The position numbers were made by a program, and so were the translations under genes. This document shows, one piece after another, positions 1-8,682 of a stretch of 26,683 bases of DNA. Each line of letters starts with the position of its first letter. Position 1 is the stretch's first letter. The stretch is from NCBI RefSeq assembly GCF_001949125.1, contig NZ_MSTI01000134.1:1-26683 (forward strand). Direction: 5' to 3'. The notes beneath the pieces were generated by a model that searched no databases, had not been told where the DNA came from, and worked only from the letters and a program-made list of their open reading frames with translations. The DNA is from Deinococcus marmoris. GTDB lineage: Bacteria; Deinococcota; Deinococci; Deinococcales; Deinococcaceae.

Positions 1-362
1 ACCACCTGCATCACGCAGCCGTAGACCCAGCCCTTTTCGAACAGACAGCGCTTCTTTCCGATTTGGACATCCCCGAACCACTGATCGACGCGCAATTCGT
101 CCACCACGCTGTCAGCCCGGATGCGAATCACGCGGCGGATCTTCCGTTTCCGCAGAAAGGTGAACCACTGCTTTCCCACGAACTCCCGGTCGGCCACCAG
201 AGCCTTCCAGCACAGCGCTGGAAGGCTCTAGTCGCTCACGGGTGGCCGAGTCACTGCATCCACCGTGATCCAGCGCCACCCAGACGAGGGGGAGCGTGAA
301 TCCCTCCAACACGACGCCCAGAACGAGCTGACCACCGCCGTAACCATCAACAAGCTGCTTTC
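1..362 (-). pseudogene. broken IS4-type transposase fragment
   Basis: Reading the minus strand, a transposase-like frame opens after a TGA near 363 and gives GFTLPLVWVALDHGG and SDSATRERL at about 229-312. After a change of frame near 200-230 it continues as ALVADREFVGKQWF and then a basic stretch ending FEKGWVYGC at the window edge. ADREF followed by a Lys/Arg-rich strand is typical of DDE transposases of the IS4 group. The reading frame shift, the short spacing between the two blocks and the upstream stop show that the gene is inactive. The C-terminal half lies outside the window. The family call rests on motif memory, so the exact IS name is not assigned. Confidence 0.7.
199..229. repeat. 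13-bp perfect inverted repeat at the transposase break
   Basis: AGAGCCTTCCAGC at 199-211 is repeated in inverted form at 217-229 with five bases between. It sits exactly where the transposase reading frame is lost, so it probably records the rearrangement that broke the gene, such as a small inverted duplication. It is not obviously a terminator because no T-run follows on either strand. Confidence 0.75.
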
Positions 363-384
363 AAGATGTGGCGGAAGACGGTAC

Positions 385-415
385 GGCAGGGGGCCTGAAG
401 TTCAGGCCCCCTGCC
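385..415. terminator. 15-bp stem hairpin, putative terminator of the PQQ-dehydrogenase pair
   Basis: GGCAGGGGGCCTGAA (385-399) and its perfect complement (401-415) flank a single G, so several inner pairs must open to form the loop. It lies about 45 bp past the stop of the minus-strand secreted-protein gene. A short TTT follows on the plus strand and no T-run follows on the minus strand, so efficiency and direction are uncertain. Confidence 0.6.
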
Positions 416-460
416 TTTCCAGGCCCCCGTTGCCAGGACGCCAGCAACTTGCGACAACCG

Positions 461-1099
461 TCAGCGGTACAGCGCCAGATTCACTGGCAGGTCATACGCC
501 TTGCCACTGGCGTCCGTGAAGTTGAGAGTCCCCGTGTCACCAATCAGACGTTTGGGTAACTCGAAGCGGTAGGTCACAGTGCCGCCAAAGCGGATGCCCG
601 TTTCCCCCACCGTTCTGGGATACTGCGAGATTGAGGTGCCTGACTTGCTGGTTTCGACTGGACGCAGGCTCTGCCCGCCCAATTTCAAACGGGCCATGCT
701 AAACCGGTTCAGGAACGTCTGATCCCCGGCGTCCATGCCGTGCGCGAAGACGATAAAGGCCACGTTATAGGGCGGCAGCCCAGCCCGCTGGAATGCCTGC
801 TGCGGCGTGATGGGATCCTCACCCAGAAAGCTCAGGAAGCTCTCGAAACGTGTGCGCTCGGAGGGCGTGGCGATGGTCACGGCGTCCACCGCCCCATTCT
901 GGGCTTCGAGTTTGAGGGTGTCCTTCACCGCATATAAGGTGTAGGCACGCAACGGATATCCCGAGTCGCGGTTCTGGGCAAGTTGCTGGCCCTCGGCGTA
1001 AGCGTTCTGGATTTGCTGGGCGTTCAAGGTGGGGATATAGGCCAGTGCCGGGCCGGCGGCCATCAGCGCCAGGCAGGCGGACAGGAGGAGGGATCGCAT
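461..1099 (-). CDS. small secreted protein of unknown function
   Basis: About 212 aa. The N-terminus (MRSLLLSACLALMAAG followed by PALA) is a textbook Sec signal peptide, with likely cleavage after ALA around residue 20, so the mature protein should be periplasmic or cell-surface. I recognise no catalytic motif. The mature part has an N-terminal helical stretch rich in Gln and Ala, then a mixed region ending in alternating strands (VTYRFELPKR, DLPVNLALYR). The ATG at 1099 is used here. A GTG at 1105 overlaps the TGA of the upstream dehydrogenase and would add two residues; either way the two genes are translationally coupled. Being the only partner of a periplasmic quinoprotein suggests a role with that enzyme, but this is inference. 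Confidence 0.8.
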   Translation of the reverse strand: MRSLLLSACLALMAAGPALAYIPTLNAQQIQNAYAEGQQLAQNRDSGYPLRAYTLYAVKDTLKLEAQNGAVDAVTIATPSERTRFESFLSFLGEDPITPQQAFQRAGLPPYNVAFIVFAHGMDAGDQTFLNRFSMARLKLGGQSLRPVETSKSGTSISQYPRTVGETGIRFGGTVTYRFELPKRLIGDTGTLNFTDASGKAYDLPVNLALYR

Positions 1100-1101
1100 C
1101 C

Positions 1102-3165
<2,064 letters not shown>

Positions 3166-3380
3166 ACAGACCTCCTATGCATCGTCCGTCGGAACCCAGA
3201 GTGTGGGGCGCAACGCTGCGTCCCTTGTCCAGGGTGCGGGCTGATGATTGTGCAAATCTCAGGCTACGCCTCTCCAGGAGGGAGGGAACCAGAATCGCCA
3301 GTGAGTTAAAGAAACGATGACGGCGGGTTATCCGTTGGATTGCGGAGCGTACTGCTCTGGCCATAAGGAAATCATTTCAA

Positions 3381-3432
3381 GGCCGGGTGTGGTGTGAGGG
3401 CGGACGTGTCCGCCCTCACACCACACCCGGCC
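3381..3432. terminator. 52-bp near-perfect palindrome, likely terminator closing the minus-strand accessory block
   Basis: Two 25-bp arms (3381-3405 and 3408-3432), fully complementary and separated by only GT, beginning GGCCGGGTGTGG. It starts 24 bp beyond the stop of the last minus-strand accessory gene and precedes the promoter region of the PQQ-dehydrogenase gene. On the minus strand the sequence after it is TTGAAATGATTTCC, only moderately T-rich. It could stop transcription from the accessory block running into the dehydrogenase operon. The remaining 3166-3380 holds the dehydrogenase leader; no clear -35/-10 pair was found there. Confidence 0.65.
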
Positions 3433-3455
3433 ACTGTCCTTTTACGGCTGAATGT

Positions 3456-3716
3456 TCAGCGCAGCAGCGTCAGGTGGGAGCAAGCTACGCGCGTGATGAA
3501 GTGGCCCAGCGCCTTCTGGTGCAGAAGGTGCCCGGCGATCACCAGGGACAGCAGCGGGTTGTTGCGCCGCAGGGCGCGGGCGCTCCTGCTCAGTGGCGTC
3601 AAGGTGAGGTGCCTCCGGGCGTGTTGTTCAAGAGAGACCTGATAGCCGCGCGTCTCCGTGCGGAGACGCGCATGCTGCCGACCCAACTGGCGAGGACGTG
3701 GAGATAATCTGGTCAC
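3456..3716 (-). CDS. small hypothetical protein, start uncertain
   Basis: 86 aa from the GTG at 3716. A further in-frame GTG at 3755 is also open. The last 55 codons have strong third-position G/C bias and encode a basic, leucine-rich segment (PLSRSARALRRNNPLL, ending VACSHLTLLR), so this part is probably translated. The first part contains an 11-bp hairpin and has weaker coding character. The protein is not recognised. It is the last gene of the minus-strand accessory block, directly before the large palindrome. Confidence 0.3.
   Translation of the reverse strand: MTRLSPRPRQLGRQHARLRTETRGYQVSLEQHARRHLTLTPLSRSARALRRNNPLLSLVIAGHLLHQKALGHFITRVACSHLTLLR
3648..3671. repeat. 11-bp perfect inverted repeat
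   Basis: GCGCGTCTCCG at 3648-3658 and its complement at 3661-3671 are separated by TG. The hairpin lies inside the 5' half of the small hypothetical gene, which argues that translation may begin downstream of it. Confidence 0.7.
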
Positions 3717-3803
3717 CCGTTGTCGCGGATTTTTGCTGCTGCAACCGATGTTCACTCTGCATCTGATCTCAGCTTGTCGGAATGCAGAATGAGCCTAGAA
3801 ATT

Positions 3804-4241
3804 CTACCTGAAGATTTTCAGATCCTCATCGCTAATCTCTTTCATAAAGCTGAGGAAATGCCTTTCAACAGCGCCTGGCGTCATCTGCCATTCCGTGGCA
3901 AGTGGTTGCATACACTCGTCCAATTGGGTCTCGGTCAGGACTGCCTGCATCCCCTGGCACCAGGCATCTCCATCACCCACATATACGGGTTCACCACTTC
4001 TGGCACAGTCGATGAGGTCTGGGATGGAGTCACGCCAGCAGGGTAAAACAGTGAGTTTGGGCTGTTGTGGGTTGCTGTGGGCGAGATGTGCGGCCAACCA
4101 GTTCAGGTAAGCTTGCTTGGCTTTCGCTCCGTTCTCGTACAAACCCAAAACATAGATTTCGGGATCATCATCGTCAATATCCGCGATCAGTACGACAATC
4201 TCGTCATCCGAAGAAATATATTCCGCTTCGTAAGTAGTCAT
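3804..4241 (-). CDS. acidic hypothetical protein
   Basis: 145 aa, not recognised. The N-terminal third is strongly acidic (SSDDEIVVLIADIDDDD) and the rest alternates short helices and strands, ending ISDEDLKIFR. There is no signal peptide, no membrane segment and no visible catalytic motif, so a cytosolic location is expected. GGAGAAT seven bases upstream supports the ATG at 4241. The start codon overlaps the stop of the upstream gene by 4 bp (ATGA), so the two are co-translated. Acidic surface-charged small proteins next to nucleases can be DNA mimics or immunity proteins; nothing in this sequence proves that here. Confidence 0.65.
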   Translation of the reverse strand: MTTYEAEYISSDDEIVVLIADIDDDDPEIYVLGLYENGAKAKQAYLNWLAAHLAHSNPQQPKLTVLPCWRDSIPDLIDCARSGEPVYVGDGDAWCQGMQAVLTETQLDECMQPLATEWQMTPGAVERHFLSFMKEISDEDLKIFR

Positions 4242-4582
4242 GGCGATTCTCCTTTGAAGAACGAGGTGACGATAGGCAGCCCAAGATGCGGGCTGTTGTC
4301 ACCGGTCTGCTCGGCTTCGGCAGCCGCCACCAGGGGCGGAACATTGGCGGGTGTGCAGGACAGGACCCGGAGGTCCAAGCCGGCCCACGGATCATGGCGG
4401 GTGGTGGCTCCGGTGCCATCGTGCCAGGCGTTGTCGGCCGCGTCGGCCGCCGTCTCGTTGTCATACACGCCCAGCAGGCGGGGAGCGATGGGAATTGGCG
4501 TTGGCATGAAGCGGTTGACGGCGTTGATCATGGTGATGATTTGGTTGCCAGCGCGGATGTGCTGGGGGCTGAACTGGTGCAT
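4238..4582 (-). CDS. hypothetical protein coupled to the acidic protein
   Basis: 114 aa starting MHQFSPQHIRAGNQ. Longer in-frame extension is possible, but the ATG at 4582 has AGGAGAAT at ribosome-site distance, so it is chosen. The sequence contains proline-rich and Ala/Asp-rich stretches (AADAADNAWHDGTG) and no known motif. Four bases overlap with the acidic 145-aa gene downstream, indicating one transcript and probably a shared function. Its leader (GGAGAATCACCATGCAC) closely resembles that of the 184-aa gene starting at 9237 (GGAGAACACCATGCAC), but beyond the ribosome site I do not attach meaning to this. Confidence 0.6.
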   Translation of the reverse strand: MHQFSPQHIRAGNQIITMINAVNRFMPTPIPIAPRLLGVYDNETAADAADNAWHDGTGATTRHDPWAGLDLRVLSCTPANVPPLVAAAEAEQTGDNSPHLGLPIVTSFFKGESP

Positions 4583-5016
4583 GGTGATTCTCCTGGGCTG
4601 TGAGGTGTAGCGCAACGGCGGAGAGCCGGGGTGCCGTTTGAGACCGCTGCGGCTCTGGGAGTGAAGGCTGGCTCCTCTGGCTTTTGCGGCGGGGGCCGGC
4701 GAACAGGGCTGATCAGGCTTAAGTGGAGTGAGGTCAGAGAGTCGACGGAAGATATATCGGATGGTATGCAGACCAACCTTTTCCTCCCGTACAGTTCCAA
4801 TCCCCCCCCGCTCCAGACCTTAAAGCGCAGACTCCCAATAAAGTTCAGAGCAAATGGCTCAGCGCTAGCCGAGGCGAAAGCAGGAAGTGGAGAGGAGGAA
4901 AAGGTTGGGAGGCCGAGGAATCGCGTCAACGTATACCATCCAATATGCGATGCGGAAAGTCAGGTTTACCCCTTCCTTATGGCGGTCCAAGGAGGGGATG
5001 AATCCCCCCTCCCCTC
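4583..5016. other. 434-bp intergenic region with an interrupted fold-back repeat
   Basis: No convincing gene on either strand. Two inverted matches are nested. GGATGGTAT at about 4759-4767 returns in complement at 4933-4941. CCAACCTTTTCCTCC at about 4773-4787 returns in complement at 4895-4909. The arms are therefore about 200 bp end to end, with 5 and about 24 bp respectively between the two blocks. Possible readings are a small non-autonomous element, a structured RNA leader of the 4582 gene, or a bidirectional regulatory region. A poly-C run (about 4802-4809) sits inside. Confidence 0.45.
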
Positions 5017-5670
5017 TTACGCGCTGCGTTCCAGTCCCAAGCCGTCGAACTCCTCAATCGCGCGCTGTTCATGCCACAGCTTCCACTCGTAGATGCACAT
5101 GCGGACCTGCCATTCCGGCACCTCCATGCCCGAGCGGTTCATTTTCTGGACGTGCCGACGCACCGCCCCCGTGTCCCGAAATTTACCCGGCGACACTTCC
5201 CTGAACACCCGGAGCCAGACCGCCGCCACCGATTTGCGCTCAACGTGAGTGGCCTCATCGAGTTGCGGCTGCGGCTGCACATGCGTCAGCTCAGCCCACA
5301 CCGCGCAAGACAGGGCATGCGCGCTGATGTTCAGCACACCGTCACGGTGTCGGTTGCAGGGGGTCTGCAACCTCGCCAGATGGTAAAGAGAATGCGCGAG
5401 AAAACCGCGCCCCAGCACCTCCTCAACCTCTTCCGGGGTCTTGCACAGCCAGTGCACCTCCTCCACCACCTGCCCCGCCTCTTCGGTCCGCCGGGTTGCG
5501 ATATAGCCGCCATCAGCCTGGTCATACACCGCCAGGTGTTCGGTCCGCAGGGGCGCAGCGGGGTCCGGCACGAGCAACAGTGCGGACGGCGTGCTGGTGA
5601 CGGCCAGCAGCTTGTCAACTGGCCTGAGAGTTGGTTTGCCCACACGAGGGGCAGGGATCGTTTTCATCAT
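5017..5670 (-). CDS. hypothetical protein
   Basis: 217 aa from the ATG at 5670, preceded by AAGGAG; the next codon is also ATG (5667) and has slightly better spacing. An open extension to 5751 exists but lacks a ribosome site. The protein starts with a basic, proline-rich tail (KTIPAPRVGKPTLRP), then a mixed domain with TRRTEEAG, VEEVHWLCKTPEEVEEVLGRG, truncated here to its key VEEV repeats, and a C-terminal helical part with several Trp and Arg (EWKLWHEQRAIEEF). No membrane segment or known fold was recognised. It follows the KfrA-like coiled-coil gene on the same strand, so it may belong to the plasmid-maintenance set. Confidence 0.6.
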   Translation of the reverse strand: MMKTIPAPRVGKPTLRPVDKLLAVTSTPSALLLVPDPAAPLRTEHLAVYDQADGGYIATRRTEEAGQVVEEVHWLCKTPEEVEEVLGRGFLAHSLYHLARLQTPCNRHRDGVLNISAHALSCAVWAELTHVQPQPQLDEATHVERKSVAAVWLRVFREVSPGKFRDTGAVRRHVQKMNRSGMEVPEWQVRMCIYEWKLWHEQRAIEEFDGLGLERSA

Positions 5671-5778
5671 TGTCTCCTTGGGGTTAGACTGTGCCCCGTC
5701 CTGCACACTGGCACGGGCGTTTTTGAGCAAATTTTCAGACCAGACCGCCACCCATTCAGCGGTCAGAACGTTATGTCC

Positions 5779-5829
5779 ACACCGTTGAAGCGGCTGAGTT
5801 GTCGCTTTCTACACCGGTTTCAACGGTGT
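5779..5829. repeat. 11-bp inverted repeat between two minus-strand genes
   Basis: ACACCGTTGAA at 5779-5789 is matched by its complement at 5819-5829 with 29 bases between. It lies between the coiled-coil gene's stop (5888) and the next gene's start (5670). With such a wide spacer it is more likely an operator pair or a weak RNA hairpin than a terminator. Confidence 0.5.
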
Positions 5830-5887
5830 TCCAGAGTTATTCTGTGGCCCCTGAAAAACGCGTCTGAACTGGGTGGGCGGCCCTGAC

Positions 5888-6622
5888 CTACTTGACCTCC
5901 GGGGCCGTGGAGTGAGCCACTGCCTGCTCAAGCAGCCGCGTCTGGATCTCCAGTTGTTCCCGCATCATCATCAGTGCGCCCTGGCCCTGCGCGGCCTCGC
6001 TCCTCACCTGATCCAGTTGCTGGCGCAGGCCCAGGGCGGTGGCCTCAGCCCCTTCGCGGATCACCCGCACCTCGGTTGCCGCGCCCTCAGCGCGCTCACG
6101 CTCGTCCGCCACCTGACGCTCTAGAGCCGCCCGCATCTTCATCAGCCGCTGTTCGGCCTGCTGCTCGGCATGGTTCACCACATCGACATGGCGTTGTTGC
6201 TCGGACGCCACCGTGGCGCGCTGCTGGTCCAACTCGCTTTTCAGATCAGCGTTGGGCGTCTCCTGCGCTGCCGCAAGGGCCGACGCCGTCTGCCGAGCCT
6301 CACGCTCCTGGGCCAGTTGGCTTGCCAGCACGATCCGCTCTGCATCGGCGTCACGCCCGCGCTGCTGCGTCTCAGCGAGTTGCTCCTGGCATTCTGCCAC
6401 CTGCCCGGTCAACATCTCGTTGGTGATGGCCAACGCGTCAGCCATCTCACCGGCTGCGTCGCGGTCCGCCTCCGCCGCCAGTACCTGCTGCCGGCAGCCC
6501 TCGCGCTCGATCTGCAACCGGGTCTCGGCCACCTCGGTGGCCGCCGTCCACAGCCCACGCGTGGCCGTTTCCAGCTGCGCGGCCTGTACAACGTCTCCCA
6601 TCGTGATTCCCGTTCTTGCCAT
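5888..6622 (-). CDS. KfrA-like coiled-coil protein lacking most of its DNA-binding domain
   Basis: 244 aa. The first residues, MARTGITMGDVVQAAQ, match the beginning of KfrA-type plasmid proteins. Where a helix-turn-helix domain should follow, the chain jumps straight to LETATRGLWTAATEVAETRL and then about 200 residues of uninterrupted Glu/Gln/Ala/Arg-rich heptads, a long coiled coil. KfrA proteins bind DNA through the N-terminal domain, repress their own promoter and self-associate through the coil, and they aid plasmid maintenance. Here the DNA-binding part sits in a separate small gene just upstream (6794-6964). AGGAGG six bases before the ATG at 6622 fixes the start; a GTG at 6628 overlaps this site and is rejected. 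The upstream 28-bp element is shared with the 56-aa gene. Confidence 0.75.
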   Translation of the reverse strand: MARTGITMGDVVQAAQLETATRGLWTAATEVAETRLQIEREGCRQQVLAAEADRDAAGEMADALAITNEMLTGQVAECQEQLAETQQRGRDADAERIVLASQLAQEREARQTASALAAAQETPNADLKSELDQQRATVASEQQRHVDVVNHAEQQAEQRLMKMRAALERQVADERERAEGAATEVRVIREGAEATALGLRQQLDQVRSEAAQGQGALMMMREQLEIQTRLLEQAVAHSTAPEVK

Positions 6623-6654
6623 TGTCACCTCCTATGTAAATGCTTTACGGCTTT

Positions 6655-6682
6655 TTACGTAATTACGCTGTAATACGTTAGA
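6655..6682 (-). promoter_or_regulatory. KfrA-type operator, copy 1
   Basis: A 28-bp block 33 bp upstream of the coiled-coil gene's ATG. On the plus strand it begins TTACGTAATTACGC and ends GTAATACGTTAGA. It matches 25 of 28 bases with 6999-7026, which sits at the same distance from the other KfrA-related gene. It contains half sites TTACGTAATTAC and, inverted, TAACGTATTAC. KfrA proteins are known to repress themselves through such repeats; assignment here is inference. Confidence 0.65.
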
Positions 6683-6793
6683 TTCCAGTGTCGATGCGAT
6701 GCGCCTCTGCTGCCTTTGTTCACAGCCCACGCGTGGCCGTGTTCAGCTACGTCGCATGAACGCCTGGAAGCGCAGCAGGCGTCACAGGTTTAT
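6683..6793 (-). pseudogene. remnant of a second KfrA coiled-coil start
   Basis: On the minus strand this stretch carries LNTATRGL followed by a stop, with ACGGCCACGCGTGGGCTGTG (6721-6740 region) identical to the segment of the downstream gene encoding TATRGLW. It lies directly after the stop of the 56-aa DNA-binding-domain gene. It therefore looks like the decayed junction where a full-length kfrA once ran from DNA-binding domain into coiled coil. Confidence 0.6.
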
Positions 6794-6964
6794 TCATGGC
6801 TCGGGATGCTCCGCCAGCCAGTCGGCGATCAACGGCTTAAGGGTCGTGAACGATCCGCAACCCAGCTCCTGACACACCGCCATCAACGTCACCCGGTCCC
6901 CACGGTCACGCAGTGTCTGCGAGGCGCGAGCGACATCCTCCTTGGTCACACTTTTTCTTGCCAT
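6794..6964 (-). CDS. stand-alone KfrA N-terminal DNA-binding domain protein
   Basis: 56 aa, starting MARKSVTKEDVARASQTL and containing GDRVTLMAVCQELGCGS followed by LKPLIADWL. This is the full length of the KfrA N-terminal helix-turn-helix domain (helix, GxxVT.., recognition helix around CGSFTT, then the W-containing helix), ending in a TGA right after AEHPEP where the coiled coil normally begins. GGAGGGCAAGT precedes the ATG at 6964, a good ribosome site. Without a coil it should bind DNA but not form KfrA filaments; it could repress both KfrA-type promoters here and leave the coiled-coil protein as a separate partner. Whether the TGA is a degenerate truncation or a stable split cannot be decided from one sequence. 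Confidence 0.75.
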   Translation of the reverse strand: MARKSVTKEDVARASQTLRDRGDRVTLMAVCQELGCGSFTTLKPLIADWLAEHPEP

Positions 6965-6998
6965 ACTTGCCCTCCAGCCCCAACCGCAACACGGTTCA

Positions 6999-7026
6999 TT
7001 ACGGAATGACGGTGTAATACGTTAGA
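6999..7026 (-). promoter_or_regulatory. KfrA-type operator, copy 2
   Basis: Second copy of the 28-bp element (begins TTACGGAATGACGG, ends GTAATACGTTAGA on the plus strand), 35 bp upstream of the ATG of the 56-aa DNA-binding protein. Three mismatches with copy 1 (6655-6682). Confidence 0.65.
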
Positions 7027-7036
7027 ACTCCACATT

Positions 7037-7122
7037 GAAAAAATTGTCGATGTTCGGTCTGATTTCCTGAACGCCAGGATCAGGAAGTGTCCCAGACCGT
7101 GTTGGAGGTGGGACCCCGAACA
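7037..7122 (-). terminator. nested-stem intrinsic terminator of the ATPase gene
   Basis: Complementary blocks pair outward: TTCCTGA (7064-7070) with TCAGGAA (7080-7086), CGGTCTG (7055-7061) with CAGACCG (7093-7099), and TGTTCGG (7051-7057, alternative) with CCGAACA (7116-7122). On the minus strand the structure is followed by a run of six T (7038-7043). It lies 29 bp after the ATPase stop and insulates it from the KfrA promoter. Confidence 0.65.
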
Positions 7123-7150
7123 CGGCAAGCAACCATCGCCCTGTCTGGAG

Positions 7151-8590
7151 TCATTGCCGGCCGTAGAGTTCAGGCAAACTCACCAGCCGCGTGCGTTCAG
7201 GCACCTGAGTCGTCAGGTCCGGCCGAAAACCGCCCCTGTTGAAAAGCAACCACTGCTGGACGGGAACTGGGCCAATCACCTTTTGTGCGCTGTCCTGCAG
7301 CCGCCGCAAAACGTCGCCTCCCTGAGCGTTTTCATTCCACTTGCACTCGCCCAACAGCCAACTGGTCTGCGCACCACTGCCCAGCCGACAGGCGACGTCA
7401 ATCTCCGCGTTCGGAGCGCCGCTGCCCTGGAAGATCTGACCAACCTCCCCGAACTCGCCTTTCCAGAACTCCTCCATGTGCTGGGCAGTCCACTGCCGGC
7501 AGATGTCTTCGAACATGGCTGGGGCCGCATTCAGGTCTCTGTCCAGCACTGGTGCCACGATCTTTTGCCAGGCTCCCTGTCCGCCGTGCGCCCTCAGTTC
7601 GCTGAGGTGCGGCAAAACGTAGCGGTTCCAGCTGACGATGAACGGATCGGTCACCCGGTAACGCAGATTGCGCGTGCCAGGGGCAGCATCAGCCGAAAGT
7701 GCACGCCCCACCAGGTCCAACTCTTCGAGGCGGGAGATGTATTTCTGATAATTACTGGCAGGGATACCCGAGGCAGCGATAGCCTGACTGGCCCGGGCAC
7801 TTCCATTGGAAATGGCCGACAGCAGCGACGCGTACACGCGAGGTTCGTACAGGTCAGCACCCAGAATCCTGGTGGGTTCATTATGAAGTGGTCCATTAGG
7901 ATCGAGGACGAGGCGCTCGTAGTTTTCTCCCACGCTGACCTGATCCTGAAGCATGGCCAGATAACGGGGCTTACCACCAAAAAGCGTACAGACATGCACA
8001 AGTTGCTCAGGCATCCAGGCCGGAGTGAACTCGGCACCTTCGAGATAGTTGAACGGCAGCAACTCCAGATTGAGATTGCTGGAGCCGTGCAGCGGAGAGC
8101 CGTCCTGGAACAGCGTCTCCGTGTGGCTGTTGGCGCTGCCACACAGCACCAAAGTGAGGGGCTGATCCAGGGCCTTGACACGCTCCAGCGCGTCATACAG
8201 CACCGTTTCGAGGGTAGGATCACTCCGGCTCAGGAACGGATAGTCGTCGAGGACGACAACGAGAGAACCGATTTCACTCGCGGCTGGACCCAATGCCAGC
8301 GTCAACGTGTACCAGTTTTGAGCGCGCTGGATTTCACTGGCAGTGCTGGCCTGTACCAGAGGGGTCAAGGTTTCGAGCATGTCGTTCTGAAAGCGTCTGA
8401 AATTCATTTCCGGAGTGAGTTGGGCCGCCTGATGATAGACACCCGTCTCCGATTTCAAACTGTGCAGTGCCAGTGCGCTCTTCCCCACGCCCTGACGCCC
8501 ACGAATGGTAACGAGGTGCGACGCGGAATCAGCATAAATCCTCTGGAGCGCGCTGAACTGATGGCGGCGGCCGATGAATGGTGGAGGCAT
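7151..8590 (-). CDS. P-loop ATPase with C-terminal DUF234-like nuclease fold
   Basis: 479 aa. Residues 1-8 (MPPPFIGR) and the Walker A motif GRQGVGKS (31-38), Walker B VVVLDD (111-116) and a sensor-like LVLCGS (147-152) mark the archaeal-type STAND/AAA ATPase family. A winged-helix segment follows (about 255-320). The C-terminus carries EIDVACRL (D398) and WLLGECKW (E415, K417), the spacing of a PD-(D/E)XK nuclease core, as in the DUF234 group. Such proteins are common on mobile elements and are suspected defence or toxin modules, but few have been tested. A CATAAT box ends seven bases before the ATG and no ribosome site is seen, so the mRNA may be leaderless. Cytosolic. It is followed by a T-run terminator, so it is its own transcription unit. 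Confidence 0.85.
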   Translation of the reverse strand: MPPPFIGRRHQFSALQRIYADSASHLVTIRGRQGVGKSALALHSLKSETGVYHQAAQLTPEMNFRRFQNDMLETLTPLVQASTASEIQRAQNWYTLTLALGPAASEIGSLVVVLDDYPFLSRSDPTLETVLYDALERVKALDQPLTLVLCGSANSHTETLFQDGSPLHGSSNLNLELLPFNYLEGAEFTPAWMPEQLVHVCTLFGGKPRYLAMLQDQVSVGENYERLVLDPNGPLHNEPTRILGADLYEPRVYASLLSAISNGSARASQAIAASGIPASNYQKYISRLEELDLVGRALSADAAPGTRNLRYRVTDPFIVSWNRYVLPHLSELRAHGGQGAWQKIVAPVLDRDLNAAPAMFEDICRQWTAQHMEEFWKGEFGEVGQIFQGSGAPNAEIDVACRLGSGAQTSWLLGECKWNENAQGGDVLRRLQDSAQKVIGPVPVQQWLLFNRGGFRPDLTTQVPERTRLVSLPELYGRQ

Positions 8591-8682
8591 ACTTGAAATT
8601 ATGATCTTTTAGATTATGAAGTGGATGAGCGTTTGCGGAGAACACCTCTGACAGACGCAGCATGACCTCCGCAGTGGACGCC

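Noticed and set aside
4631..5092. 153-residue plus-strand frame over the fold-back region
   Set aside because: Codon use is unlike the neighbouring genes, it crosses the poly-C run and the inverted repeats, and it overlaps the end of the 217-aa gene.
7154..8596. 480-residue open frame on the plus strand opposite the ATPase
   Set aside because: It mirrors the ATPase gene almost end to end; the minus-strand frame has Walker motifs and a coherent fold, while the plus-strand frame has none. Long antisense frames are expected at high G+C.
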